DNA of 36,508 bases from Nymphaea colorata (GCF_008831285.2 NW_022205084.1:2501-39008); one strand, 5' to 3'. Counted from the first letter of the stretch, positions 20,186 through 31,234 are shown. Made by a program: numbers and translations. The notes: generated by a model from the letters alone, not told the origin.

Positions 20186-21477
20186 ATGATGAACACGAAG
20201 TTGGGCAAGCCGAAGAAGAAGACAACGACTGAGATCATTTGCGAGAATTTGGGCCTTTCCTACCAGACCATCTTCCAGGATTACAAGTGCACCCTGCGCC
20301 ACAACTTCTCCTACTTCGGGCGGCTCTACATCGGCGAGGAGCACCTCATGTTCGTTTCCAACATGTTCGGAATCGTCAAGAAAACTGCCATCGTCATCGA
20401 CTCCATCTCCAAACTCACCCAGCCCTCCCTTGAGACCATCACCGTCACCGGAAGACACCACAAGTCCAACAACGAGGAGGATTTTTGCTTCAGCGGATTC
20501 AAGAATTAAAATGCCTTCAAGATCATCAGAGCTCTCTGGAAGAAAGAGAAATTGTCCTCGGAAGTGCTGGTCTCCAATGACTAGGAACCGGAACAGGCCG
20601 ACAAGGGAGCAGGCAACAGAAGCCTCGATGAGGCCAACATGGAGATCAACTTGTTCAACCCCGAAAAGGTAGAGACTGAGAAACAGAAAATGTTGGAAAT
20701 TGTACTGCCCTGCTCGGTTGACCAGTTCTATAATTTCTTCCTGGCTGACGATGCCAACGTCTACAGCAGGAAGAAGCACTTGTAGTTCAAGAAGGCCACC
20801 AACATCGTGGCCACCCCCTGGAAGCAGAACGAGGAAATGAATGCAGAGGTGAGGGAACTTACCGCTCTCCTCAAGGTCAAAGGAGTGCCCTTCAGGTCAG
20901 ATGCCCCCATGAACCAAGTCTGGATGCTCTCCAAACGCACCCCAGAAGTAATTGCGCATTTATGCAGGAACTGGCGCTAAAAGTAATCACCCAGATGGTG
21001 GAAATACCCTACTCCTCCTACTTCCACGTCGAAGAACAGATCACAATTACGAAGGAAAGTGAGGGGAAGTGCAAGTTTGTCTGCCTCACAGGAATCGTCT
21101 TCAACAAGGCCACCTATATGAAGGGAACCATTCTCGCCAAAACATTCTAAGACCTGCAGCTGACTACAAAGTATCGTCTTTTTTACTTAGATATGGAGCG
21201 ACAACGTCAAGGAACTGTTGGATAAGATGAAGAACAGCAAGACTAGGATGTAAAGGACAAAAAAAGGCCTGCCATCGACGTGTAGTTCGAGATCCAGAGA
21301 GTCGATGGCTAGATCAATTCACCAGTGCGTGAACCAGTAGTAAAGGAGCGGGTCAACTCTGCATAAGTGGCGATGCTGGCAGCCAAAGTGGACGCTCTAA
21401 CCAAGGTCTGCAAGATACTGCTGGTGCTGGTGGGTCTGAACTTGCTGGTGAGTGTATACCAAGCAAGCGATCTTTGA
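20186..21477 (+). CDS. GRAM-domain protein with VASt-like region and C-terminal membrane anchor, about 423 aa
   Basis: Exon 1 20186-20947, intron 20948-20967, exon 2 to TGA 21475-21477. The N-terminal region TIFQDYKCTLRHNFSYFGRL, YIGEEHLMFVSNMFGIVKKT is a GRAM domain (lipid binding). A second region from ~160 to 340 (VLPCSVDQFYNFFLADDAN; SSYFHVEEQITITKES) resembles the VASt/START-like fold of Lam/Aster sterol-transfer proteins. A hydrophobic segment, ILLVLVGLNLLVSVY, lies near the C-terminus, so it is tail-anchored, probably in the ER. Inferred role: lipid or sterol transfer at membrane contacts. A second 20-nt GT...AG block at 21171-21190 is ambiguous: unspliced the frame stays open to the TGA, spliced it needs two one-base corrections but gives a more natural sequence (WSDNVKELLDKMKN). 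Confidence 0.8.
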
Positions 21478-21512
21478 TTATTGTCATTATGGTCATATCG
21501 GTCGAAAAACTA

Positions 21513-22092
21513 TCATTTGATGAGGCTCTTCCTGGAGCCCTGCCGCTTCTTCTTTAGGTCTGCCCCGCTCTTAGCGTTCTATTTGTAGTCGATGAGGTTG
21601 GACATCTTCCGCTCCTGCTTTTTGACAGCCTTTTCGCAGTCCCTTGTGAGGAGATATTAACTTGGTTCTGCATCGATAGGACCTTCCGAGTTGAGGCTAG
21701 TTTTTCGTGGCCGATGAGTTCCTCCTGAACTATGATTTGAGCTTCTGCTGATTTTAGCTGGTTATTAGCATGCCTAAGCTGTCCCTCGAGCGTGTAATAC
21801 TCATTCTTCTGTTCTAGCAATTGCGTCTTATACTTCTCGATGATTTGATTTTTGAAAGCGAGTTAATTGTTGAGGTTGGCGATAGTTTCCTGATGCTGTT
21901 TGACAGTCCTTTCGTGGGTGTTCTGTTCATCGATCATCTGTTTGACGATGAGGGTGAGTGAGGCGATGCGTTCTCCTTGGGAAGGTGGGACTAATCGTCA
22001 AGGAGCAGGTTGAGGGTGGCTATCTTGTGGTACTTTCTTTTGGCGCGGTCGATTTATGAAAGCAGTCTGTGAGCATTGTCTGGCGCGCTCAT
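21513..22092 (-). CDS. Coiled-coil protein, about 193 aa, two apparent frameshifts
   Basis: Start ATG 22092, TGA complement 21513-21515. The bulk is coiled coil: IVKQMIDEQNTHERTVKQHQ, NQIIEKYKTQLLEQKNEYY, LRHANNQLKSAEAQI, then a basic tail (KKRQGSRKSLIK). Two one-base slips occur at GGG 21979-21981 and CCC 21641-21643 (plus-strand letters); one extra base at each gives exactly 194 codons. No intron is found. The first 35 residues (NAHRLLSQIDRAKRKYHKI) are also helical. Family not recognised. It diverges from ARP8 with only 48 bp between start codons and converges on the GRAM gene, 35 bp away. Confidence 0.68.
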
Positions 22093-22140
22093 TTAAGTTT
22101 ATTACTAAAAATATTCACAAAGTGCGTAATAATATAAGCC

Positions 22141-23867
22141 ATGACTGAATCGAAAGAGGCCATGCAGAATACCATCAAGAACCTCCAGGCCAAGAGCGAC
22201 TACATCTACAAACTGGAGGATAAGGGCAGCAAGGCCATCGTACTACAACTCGGCTCACATTCCATCAAGATGGGCTTCGCCAACTAAAAAGCGCCATTTT
22301 CCGTCTCGCCCTACGTCGCCTATCGCATCGCACCCCAGGAACAACCCAGAGAAGAACCACAGATCGTCGAGGAGGGCTTTGACTATGAATGGTTCAAGGA
22401 CAACTACCACAAGATCGAGGACGCCCTCAAGGCAGAAGGAGTCATCAGTCTCGATAACCGTCCCTTCAAGGGCAAGCCCAGAGCCAAGCAAGTAGTCAAC
22501 ATCGACCGGATCCCGCCCTGCAACCCCAACGCTCCCTTCCTCTACGGAGACGAAGCGCTCAGAGTATAACAACACCCAGACTACATCTTCCGCAAGGTAC
22601 ATCCCCTACAACTTAGGTGATCACCCACGGAGCTTTGAACGTCGCTGGTGAGTGGTAGTAGAAGGAGCGTATTTCCGACCTGTAGAACATCCTGGTGTTC
22701 CTGTTGAAGCACCGCATTAAGATCCCCGAGAAGGAGTGGCCGTCGTTCAACTGCATCCTAATCGTGCCGGACATCTTCATCCGCAGGCACATCAAGATGC
22801 TGATCCACTCTATCTTCTCAAGGATTGGCTTCAGCAAGATGTACGTGCACTTGGAAAGCGTCATGGCGTGCTTTGGTACCGCAGTCAGCTCGGCCTGTGT
22901 TGTTGATATCGGCCATGAAAAGATCAGTGTTTGCTGTGTCGATGAGGGAGTTGTGCTCCCACGCACTCTAGTCCGCAAAAACTTTGGCAGCAAGGACATT
23001 AGCAAGATCCTGACCAAAATCTTCAACTAGCGCATCAGTGACCCTGCGGTTGGCAGTCTGCGTTCCAACTCCGAAGCCGATCTCTTCCACGTCGACCGAA
23101 TCAAGTAGATCGCCTGTGCAGTCCGCGAGCCCTAAGAGACCATCAACCGCATCTACGAGATCAGTCCAGTGAGGAGTGGGACTGAGTATGCAGTCCAAAT
23201 CGCATACAGTGACGCCATTTGCATCGCCTCCAACGCATTCTTCAGCGACATCTGGAACGCATTCGATATGCCCGAACTGAGGGACCCCTTCAACCCGTAC
23301 TCCCGCTTCTACGACCTCTACGAAGACCCAGAGGACTACTTCGAAGAGTACTCAGGAGGAGGACACGTCTATGAACTCACTGCCGACCTCACCGGATTAG
23401 TTGGAGATACCATTAGTGACCCCTTCATCTACCAATCCCTTGAAGAGATGGTGCTTGCCAGTCTCCTCAGCATTCGAGATAGTGATATCCGTAAAAAGTT
23501 TGCAAGCAGCATCCTCGTCATCGGAGGCGGAGCCCATATGCCCAAACTTACCGAGGAGATCATGATTAAGCTCAATGGCCGTCTCGAGGGCATCACCGGT
23601 TTCGACTAGAGAGCTGAGATTGCCACTGACCTCATGCTTAGAGAAATTGCCCCCATTCACGCAAGTTGGTTGGGCGGTACTGTGATTCCCAAGCTGGACT
23701 CGCTGCGTGACCTCTGGATCGAAAAGGGGAAGTTCCTCGGCTGTCTGGCGGAAGATGACGAGTAGGAGGAGGAGAACGTGCTGGACAAGAAGCTGTTCAC
23801 TCGAAAGTAGCAATCGCAGGAGTGGGGCGTGCGTTACCTGAAGGAGAAGGTCCCCTTCCTATGGTGA
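22141..23867 (+). CDS. ARP8: Actin-related protein 8-like (chromatin remodelling), 568 aa
   Basis: Exon 1 22141-22596, 20-nt intron 22597-22616, exon 2 22617-23867; 569 codons with no correction. The actin fold is clear: IVLQLGSHSIKMGFA (phosphate-1 strand), then ITHGALNV, FNCILIVPDIFIRRHIK, HLESVMACFGTAVSSACVVD, IGHEKISVCCVDEGVVL (phosphate-2), and SILVIGGGAHMPKL near the C-terminus. The spacing and the phrases around ESV...FG...SS-CVVD and SVCCVDEG match ARP8, a subunit of INO80-type remodelling complexes in the nucleus, rather than actin. A non-conserved acidic insert (DLYEDPEDYFEEYSGGG) is present. An ARP5/ARP9 identity is the main alternative. Confidence 0.85.
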
Positions 23868-23912
23868 TAGTCATCCATATGCAACTATGATGCCACTAAG
23901 GGCTAATATAAA

Positions 23913-26625
23913 TCAGCAGAATTCGTCCTCCCGAATGAAGGAGAAGTTTTTGAAGCGGTTGATCTTGTAGTTCTACTCACTGTAGTCGAAGTCCTAGTGG
24001 AACATGTTTATCAACTCCTCCTCACTTTCCACAGATTATATGTCGTCCAGTAAGGTTCGCTTTGGCCCTGCAATCTACTTGCGCATTAGCTTGTTAAAGT
24101 CTACTCCGGCGAAATATGGGTGGTTTTTTATCTAGCTTATTGAAGAAGACCCTAATCTCTTTTTGGGATCCTTCTGGAGCAATTTTTAAAGGAAATCTTT
24201 GGTGACTTCGTTGAGTTTCCTTGGGAACGTGAGTATTCCATTCTGAATATTTTCGTAGAGAAGGTGAATGTTTTAAGAGTAGAAGGGCGGCTCTCCGAAG
24301 ATGAGCTCAAAGATGACCACTCCCAAGCTGAAATAGTCAGTTTCTGGTCCCACTCCCTGCTTGTTCAGCATTTCTGGAGAAAGGTAGGCGGGACTGCCGC
24401 AAAAGGTCTTAGCGAAGTTGTTTTCAGTCTTTTTGCTTAGTCCGAAATCGACCAGCATCACATGGCCGTCCCGACCAAGCATGATGTTTTATGGCTTGAG
24501 GTCACGATAGATTATGCCTAGTTTGTGGATATATTCCAAAGCTAACACGATCTCAGCTGCGTAAATCCTAACATCTTCTTATGGGAAGGTTAGTTACTAG
24601 TTTATGTGCTTGGCCAAGTCTTTTCCCTGGCAAAACTCAAGCCCCAAGTATATGTAAGAAGGAGTTTGAAACGTGAAGTGAAGCGTGATGATGAAGGGAT
24701 GCTTGATCTGCTTGAGAATGTTGACTTCAGCTATGACAAACTTGGTCTGTTTGCTAAGGATAATCTTTTTCTTGGAGAAGGTCTTGAGTGCATAAAACTT
24801 TTTATTTCTAAGGCATTCAACAAGGAAGACCTGTCCAAAAGAGCCCTCTCCCAGCATCTGCAACATTTTGAAATCGCGATATTGGAGAGACAAGGGTTGA
24901 GCCTCCTCGTTCATGCTAGTCTTAGTGGCGAGAGTGTTATAGTGTGACTTCGATTTAGTGATTGGCTCTTCTCCTTTATCCACTGCCAAGGATTTGGTTG
25001 CTTGTGGATTCTCCATAGCTTCACAAAGCGAAAGACGTTTGGAGAAGAGATCAATATATCCTCTTCCTTCTATCTTCTTGCTTGAATTGGCTTGAATCTG
25101 CGCATCTGCAATATGAATGTAATTTTTTGCCACTTTGGGATTGTACTCTTTGTGCTCAAGACTGCTCCAAGCCGTGACTGCCTGCTGGATTTCACTAACC
25201 CAATGGTTGGCAGCTGATTAATGAAGGCATGCATAGACTGTCCTTGCTCCTCTGCGCTCCTTGATCACGAAGCAAAACCATTACTTTTTCATGTACCAAC
25301 TTTTGTCCTTCGGTGCCATCATCTATATGCTCTACAATTCCTCAAGAGAAATATGCTTAGTCTTTTCGTATTCTTCTATCTTCTCTTTATCATTCTTGAG
25401 TGCCAGTTTGGAGTTGATATCATATTCCTCGACACCGCCAATATAGCAATTTACCGAAAGGAAGATGTTTTTAGAGAAATGAGGCGGGACTCGGCATTTA
25501 ATGACCTCACCGGAAATGATTTTAAGATTAGGATTGTAGATGATTTACTTCTTTGGGGATAGACGGCGGGATGCAGAAGGCAAATAATGTCGGCAAGAGG
25601 TATAGAGGATAAGGTCCAGTCTGTAATAGTCATAAAATTATAGATGTCTTTAGTGCATTAGCTGCAGAATATCTCGCTTTTAAGACTCTGTAAACCGCTT
25701 GTGATTCCAGAGATAATCGTAAGCAGTAACTCCATCAAGATTTGGCTATTAGAAGTAGAGAGGAGCCCTCTTTATGGTCTGCTAGATAAGGGACAAATTC
25801 ATTGAGTTGATTAGCTTATATATAATGCGTTCTCCTCTTGTCGGATAGTTGAGATTGAGATCAATAATCTTACAAGTAAGAAGAGTATCGATGGCTTTTT
25901 TATTGCCGATGACTAGGGCCAGTTCGAATGGCAGCCAGCCATCAAGAGATCGATAGTTCACGTTGATTAAGTTCCCAAAGCTAGATAGCATATGGGAAAG
26001 GTAGTCATGCTTATTGTGGAAGATGGCAGTATGGAGCAGAGTGTATCCGGTCTACGGTGAGTATAGATTGAAGATGGAGCGGACAACTGCTGGTGACTTA
26101 TACTTGAGAATGACGCTGACTAGACTTTTGAGCTCGAATAAGTCATCATGCAGCAGGATTTGGAATAGCTGGTGGCTAAACTTGTATACCTCTGCCATCT
26201 CCTGCCCCACTTCTTCGCCTTTTGTCCCGTTACTTAGTTGGTTCCCATTTTGCATCTTCAGTGACTCTTTATTAGCGCTGCGATCAGCTAAATTTCGAGC
26301 TAGAGCTGGAACTAAGCCATGTTGCTTTCGGTGTCTCCCAGTAGCGAACAGTACTCTTTCATTTTCCATCCTGAGACTAGTCTGACTTTCTTTTCATTCA
26401 GGTTGCCGACGAGGACGATTCTTACGATGCATTAATTTTCAGCCAGGCCAAGCTGTCCGAGCAGGTATTGCAGCAGCGCGTCAGTGGTTTCGACTCCTCC
26501 CATCTCGAGGAATACTATTCGGTCGCTATAGTTATCGTATTTCTGTAGAATTTTGACGGGGGCGCCCAGGGCGAGCTCGCTATTGGAAAGTTGGACAGGT
26601 GCACAAACAATCTCATTGCAATAAT
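23913..26625 (-). CDS. Ankyrin + PH + AGC protein kinase, about 897 aa
   Basis: Exon 1 26625-26355, 20-nt intron 26335-26354, exon 2 26334-23913, a single TGA-free frame. N-terminal ~110 residues are unassigned; ankyrin-type repeats follow (TGYTLLHTAIFHNKHDYL; DGWLPFELALVIGNKKAID; DGVTAYDYLWNHKR). A PH-like domain comes next, ending FCFVIKERRGARTVYACL and HWVSEIQQAV. The kinase spans ~575-830: LGEGSFGQVF, YALKTF, IYRDLKPQNIML, DFGLSK, activation loop TFCGSPAYLSPE. It ends with the AGC hydrophobic motif FKNFSF. PH plus AGC kinase recalls Akt; ankyrin repeats in front of it are unusual. Membrane lipid-dependent activation is inferred. The extreme N-terminus needs one base at AAA 26587-26589 to use ATG 26625; a later in-frame Met (MGGVETTD) is the alternative. 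Confidence 0.85.
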
Positions 26626-26744
26626 AATAATACCTTAAACAATAAAAATATTCTACTCTCAACCGTGCAAATAGGATAGGGTTGTTGGGCCTGGTTGAGG
26701 ATGGGGTGTGGAGAAAAGACTGGCTTTTATATTTGTAATATTAT

Positions 26745-27313
26745 ATGCTCTAGTTAAAGGAAGAAATTCGAGCGAGTGGGGTGCTGGAGGCATACATAAA
26801 CCAAAATGTGACCTCGGAGTCGCACACCTCCACCATCCACAGCGCAGTAGTCAAAGGAAGGCTCAGCTTTGGACCCAGCCATCACTGTCCCGATACCCGT
26901 CGTCGCAGGGTCATACACATCCACCAGGAAGGCAAGCAGTAATTGCCGGTGCTAGGTCACAAATGTCAAAAGAGGAGCCACGGAGAATGTACGAGTCACT
27001 GATTATCTGCGACGAACCAAGCAAAGAGCCTCCCATCAAAAAAATGAAGCTGAGCGAACTCACGCTCAATTTTACAGGATTATCAAGGGGATCAGTCAAA
27101 AAACGCACAGAGACTGCAGCCTCCCACCAGAGATCCAACGCTGAGATGGGCAAGTAGTATATTCCTAGAAAGAAAAAGAAAGCGGGCTACGAGGGACAGA
27201 AATTGCGTCTCCAGCAGAACGAAAACCAAATCAGCAGATTTCTAAGCAACTATGAACGAGTGGAGGCCGTGACTAAATTGAAGGATGTAGTGGGGGAACT
27301 GAAGCGGAAGTGA
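26745..27313 (+). CDS. Hypothetical basic protein, about 189 aa, one frame adjustment
   Basis: ATG 26745 starts a frame reading LKEEIRASGVLEAYINQNV; the C-terminal part (SKEEPRRMYESLIICDEPSK to GELKRK, TGA 27311-27313) is in another frame. Either one missing base (for example in CCC near 26876) or a 17-nt GT-AG intron at about 26939-26955 joins them; both give 570 nt or a close value. The C-terminal half is Lys-rich (YIPRKKKKAGYEGQKLRLQQ) with a short coiled coil (SRFLSNYERVEAVTKLKDV), possibly nuclear. No family recognised. It diverges from the ankyrin/PH kinase with ~120 bp between starts. Confidence 0.6.
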
Positions 27314-27401
27314 TCCGCACGCATTCCAACAAGTTTGCCCTCCTCGACGCGGATTAGTGATACTGTTAGCATATATCATGTTAATGCATAGGCTAAGGCA
27401 A

Positions 27402-28234
27402 TCATACAACTTCCTCCAACCTGTAGATGTCGTGCCTCTTTTGCTTGCTGATAGGGATCTGCTCTCTGACTTCGCTGGCATAGTTGGGGTCGATGTCGTA
27501 ATAGGCGATAGCAGGGTTTTAGTCCAAAGCCACCAACACTTTTCCGAAGGGATCTACGAGAGTCGAGTGGGCCCAAGCTTGATAAACAGTGGGGTCTTCC
27601 TTGAACTGGGCGACGCTCACGCCGACAGCAAAGCACTGGTTATCCAGAGCTCTTGCCCTCAGAAGCAGCTACCAGTGGAGAGGGCCAGTGGTCTGGTTGA
27701 AGCTGCCAGGGTAGAGCAAAACTGCGGCTCCCTTCTGCCTCATCAGCAGTCCCAACTCAGCAAACCTGAGGTCATAGCAGATGGCAAGTCCCATCGGACA
27801 GTACTCAGTCTGGAAGACGCAGACCTTGTTTCCCTGCGTGAAGGTCTCTGACTCCTTGTAGGTGATTTTTCCCGGGATGTCGATATCAAGAGGTGAAGCT
27901 TGTCGAACTGTTCCTGGAGGTGGCCTTGGGGATTGATGACGAAGGCAGTGTTGTAGAACTTTTCGTTGTGGCGGCGGGGGATGGAGCCGATGGCGTACAT
28001 CTTGTACTGGCTGCACTGCTACTGGATGGCCTTCAGGGTGGGGGAATCCTGGAAGTCTTCGGCGAACTCATGCATGTACTTCTTGACGTAGGGAGAGTTG
28101 CAAATCTCACCCAGCATGGAGACGTTAGCTCCATTCTTGCCAGCAGTGGAGAGAGCCTATGTGATGTAGCCAATGTTCTAGAGTTTATTGGCGACGCAGC
28201 GGGTCTGCAGGATGGCCAGTTTGAACTTCTTCAT
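27402..28234 (-). CDS. Omega-amidase / nitrilase-superfamily hydrolase (NIT2-like), about 277 aa, one apparent frameshift
   Basis: Start ATG 28234 (KKFKLAILQTRC), TGA complement 27402-27404; no intron. The nitrilase catalytic triad is visible: Glu43 in GEICNSPY, Lys in FDKLHLFDID (about 112), Cys in GLAICYDLRFAEL (about 153). The C-terminal signature DNQCFAVGVSVAQ, AWAHSTLVDPFGKVL and KQKRHDIY match NIT2, which hydrolyses alpha-ketoglutaramate and alpha-ketosuccinamate in glutamine/asparagine turnover. Length equals that of the animal enzyme. Between KLHL and DIDIPGKITYKESET the frame is one base short; an extra T in sense (AA at 27888-27889, plus strand) restores both the frame and the conserved Phe. 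Confidence 0.9.
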
Positions 28235-28516
28235 AAGATATGATCAAATTATCAAAAAGATATGCCTAAAACATCATTTGCGTAACTTACACCCAAACAA
28301 AAAAGGTAGCATGGAATGGTTATTATTTTTAAGAATATATCGAAAAACGGTAATGCTCTTGTGCTACTAAAAAGACCTGATGACTACTCCAACAATCGAC
28401 GGCATTTCTACTTAAAAATGGCTCTAAAAGTAAGGCGCATCTGTCTTTTTATAATTGAAAAATAATTTCTTTTTCTATTTAAATGTATAGATTTATTTTC
28501 CAATCGAAGCGTACTG

Positions 28517-29283
28517 ATGATGAAATCGACTCGCACTATTTTGGGAGAGACCGTTGATGATTTGCTCAGGTGTTGCAACAAGAGCAAACATCTGGAGATG
28601 CTGCTGCACTAGGACGACCAACTGATGCCGGAGGTAGAACGCAACTAATCCAAACAGCCACCACTGACTCTTGCAACTCCTCGCAGCATGATTTTTTGGG
28701 AACCACCGTGAAAAAACAGACAAGACATAAGATTTCCCTCAGTGAACGCAGGAATAGCTCCAACCTAGAACCCTATTCCAAAAAACCGGGAGAAAGGCCC
28801 ACCGTTTTTCAACAACAAGAAAAAGCAACAGCCAAGATGGCCACACAGACCTACAATAAAGATACTCTTTTGCTGAGGAGTGAAAAGCTATAAAATGATT
28901 GCTTTGATGCAGACCCACAGAACAAGAAACATAAAACAAGTCTAAGGCATATCAAACAGATATCCCTTAATCGGCCATACCTCATTCCGTTCTCATTCAT
29001 CGATGATACTAATGCCAACGATGCCAGGGACACCCACTTCGACAAGATTTCGATGAAAAGAATTTCGAGGAAAAACTAACCACCAACTACATTAAATCTG
29101 AAATAGAACAACCCCCAAAATGGCAAAAATGTGAATTTGAGTAAGAAATACGTTATGTAGAATTGGGCTAAAATTTGCCAACTTATCGATCGGAGTTCCA
29201 CAACACCAACGAGACATTCACACGGAGGAGCTAAGTACTTCCTTGATTTTAATATTTCCATAGCTTTAAGATAAACCTCGTGA
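28517..29283 (+). CDS. Hypothetical protein, about 255 aa, one apparent frameshift
   Basis: ATG 28517 (MMKSTRTILGETVDDLLRCC) to TGA 29281-29283. The first ~57 codons are in one frame and the rest in the next; one extra T in the T6 run at 28692-28697 joins them (PRSMIFLGTTVKKQTRHK) and gives 256 codons. The protein is basic, Ser/Asn/Gln/Thr-rich and probably disordered, with A/T-ending codons and several TAA/TAG as Gln. The frame is open upstream to an ATG at 28419, but that stretch is AT-rich. No domain recognised. It follows the NIT2-like gene divergently after 282 bp. Confidence 0.55.
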
Positions 29284-29334
29284 CTGCATTTAAATTTAAT
29301 TTAGCTATGGTCTGCATTATATTATAAAGTTATC

Positions 29335-30062
29335 ATGATTCTCGCCCGCATCGGCAACTCGATAAGCTACATATCGAAGTCCCACCTTTATCTTTTCTGT
29401 ACGAAGAAAGCAAAACCATCGAAAATGTTCATCAAGAACGATAATCTGACATATGAGGATGCCAATCATAAACTGACCACTTACTTTTTCCTGCCTGAAA
29501 TGAAGAAAGGCCGAGAGCAGGCCTACGAAATCAACAAGAACGGCAACGTACTCTCTTTTTTGTGGGAGCCGAAGATAAATGGCAAAGTTTAGGAACGACC
29601 ACCAGGCGAGAAAAAAGTAAAAGATAACAAAAACAAACTCAGCTTTTCCTTTAGGTATCAATAACTACAACCCTTGCTTCAGGTATTACCCAAGAGTAAT
29701 GCCACTGCCACCATCGAAAAGAGGAAAAACTCAGATGCCGACCGCACCCATCAAACTCTCACTCTCAAAGATAACCCATAGAAGAAAGTCGTCCACTATA
29801 ACTATCAATCAATCTTTGCTATTCTTGGTGATGAAAAAGAGTTCACCAGCAAAGTGGACTTCTAATTCTCCTACTCTCAGCACAGGATCTTCGAAATACT
29901 CCTCAGGGTAAAGCATATCTTATACAGCAAAGCCTATTTGAGCTCAGCGGAATGGGCCTCATGTATGAGTTCAAAAGAGACCAAGAGATCAACAGTGCAG
30001 AAACCGAAAATTTGAGACAGAGAGAAGTAATCCAAAGCTAAGTATAGGAGTTTTACAGATGA
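29335..30062 (+). CDS. Hypothetical protein, 235 aa, possible mitochondrial targeting
   Basis: Exon 1 29335-29907, 20-nt intron 29908-29927, exon 2 29928-30062; 236 codons with no correction. The first ~25 residues (MILARIGNSISYISKSHLYL) are hydrophobic/basic/Ser-rich without acids, like a mitochondrial presequence. The rest is a mixed alpha/beta pattern with well-formed motifs (LSFLWEPKING, FRYQQLQPLLQVL, VVHYNYQSIFAILGDEKEF, VDFQFSYSQHRIFEILL, FELSGMGLMYEF), suggesting a compact single domain. I cannot assign the family. Splicing matters: without it the protein would end in a different, less natural tail 16 codons earlier. Confidence 0.75.
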
Positions 30063-30252
30063 TTTGAAATGGCTTTAGGGTCTTCCTTATTACCAAATTT
30101 TAAACGACTTTTCTGAATAAAATGACGTATACCAAGATGGCCATATTTTTTTATGTTTTTTATTAGTATTTGGTGATATTGGATGTTGCGTCAGTTTCAA
30201 TAACAAGCATTCTAATATTTTTTTAATAGGTTATCGTCGGTTCCAAATAAAA

Positions 30253-31234
30253 ATGTAGGCAAGTAAGCGTGTCTCTACTCAGACGGCATAAACTACTACA
30301 AGGGTGTGTTGCTATGTTCGCGACCCAACGAGAGCCCCTCCATCAACACAAAAAAGTACTCCTTTTTTCCATGCAGATAATTTTGCGGCAGGGTGTTTCC
30401 GCACGAGCAACTGGGCTTGGTGCCCGTGAAACAGTTCGACGAGCGCAAGACGAAGAAGCGGGTGCTGCCGGTGCTCAACAACCACAAGAAGTGGTTGGAG
30501 CACTTCAAGAAAGAAGTCCACGAGCATAAGGAGCAGGAGAGAAAGAGAAGGAGAAGGCCATCCAAAGGCTCGAAAAGATCAAACAGGAGGGTACCAAGAG
30601 AGAGAAAGAGCTAAGAACGCACCTGAAACCCAAAAGACTCAGGAAATCTAAAATAAGTAACCCGCACAAGCACCGCCCGCACCCCAACCGCACAAGAAGA
30701 AAGAGAAGCCAGCCTGGGCAAAGACTGCCCAGCAGGTCGAATAATCAGCGGAGAAGGAGGTGGACGAACTCATCGATTTCTTCAACGCTGACGAGAAAGA
30801 GGAACTCAAGGATTACGTATCCGACGATGAGGTGAAAAGGCTGCTGCACGAACTGAAGGGGAAAATCGAGAAACTGAAGGAGCAGGAGGACTGGAAGGGA
30901 GCACAAATGCGCAAAATATAGGAGGTGCGTCGGTAGGAGGAAAACAGGAGGAGAAAGACGATGTGTTGAGCCGATCAGCAAGCAGTCAGGCGCACAATCG
31001 GTCGCCAGCCAGAAGACAGCGGAGCGAGTGGAGGAGCTATAGCGCAAGAAGAAGGAAACCGAGTGGGACAAGCACACCATCTCCGACAAGAAGAGCAAGG
31101 CCAGCGTCGACGAACAAATCGCCAAAAATATCGCAGACGAAGTTTTGCGAAACTATCCGGCCCTCAAGCACCACAGCAACCAATCGATCAGACAACTCAT
31201 CGAGAAGCACGCGCACTAGCAGGTCAAATCTTGA
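30253..31234 (+). CDS. Coiled-coil protein with conserved-looking Cys motif, about 321 aa, several apparent frameshifts
   Basis: A 10-nt first exon (30253-30262), a 20-nt intron 30263-30282, then one long exon to TGA 31232-31234. The N-terminus reads NGINYYKGVLLCSRPNE, FFPCRQFCGRVFPHEQLGLV, KTKKRVLPVLNNHKKWLEHF; the paired-Cys/Pro pattern looks like a conserved family signature, possibly ciliary, which I cannot name. The rest is Lys/Glu coiled coil, including KPAWAKTAQQVEQSAEKEV, DELIDFFNADEKEELKDYV and EEKHAH-like tails. Four one-base slips (near 30540, 30626, 30945 and 30965, all in or beside A or T runs) must be corrected; the total is then 322 codons. Confidence 0.68.

Noticed and set aside
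26939-26955. A 17-nt intron in the 189-aa gene
   Set aside because: It restores the frame but no other intron is 17 nt; a single missing base in a nearby C run explains the slip equally well. Left open.
30351-30371. A 21-nt intron GTACTC...TGCAG in the 321-aa gene
   Set aside because: The frame is open through it and the retained residues (YSFFPCR) belong to the Cys motif; removing it does not help.
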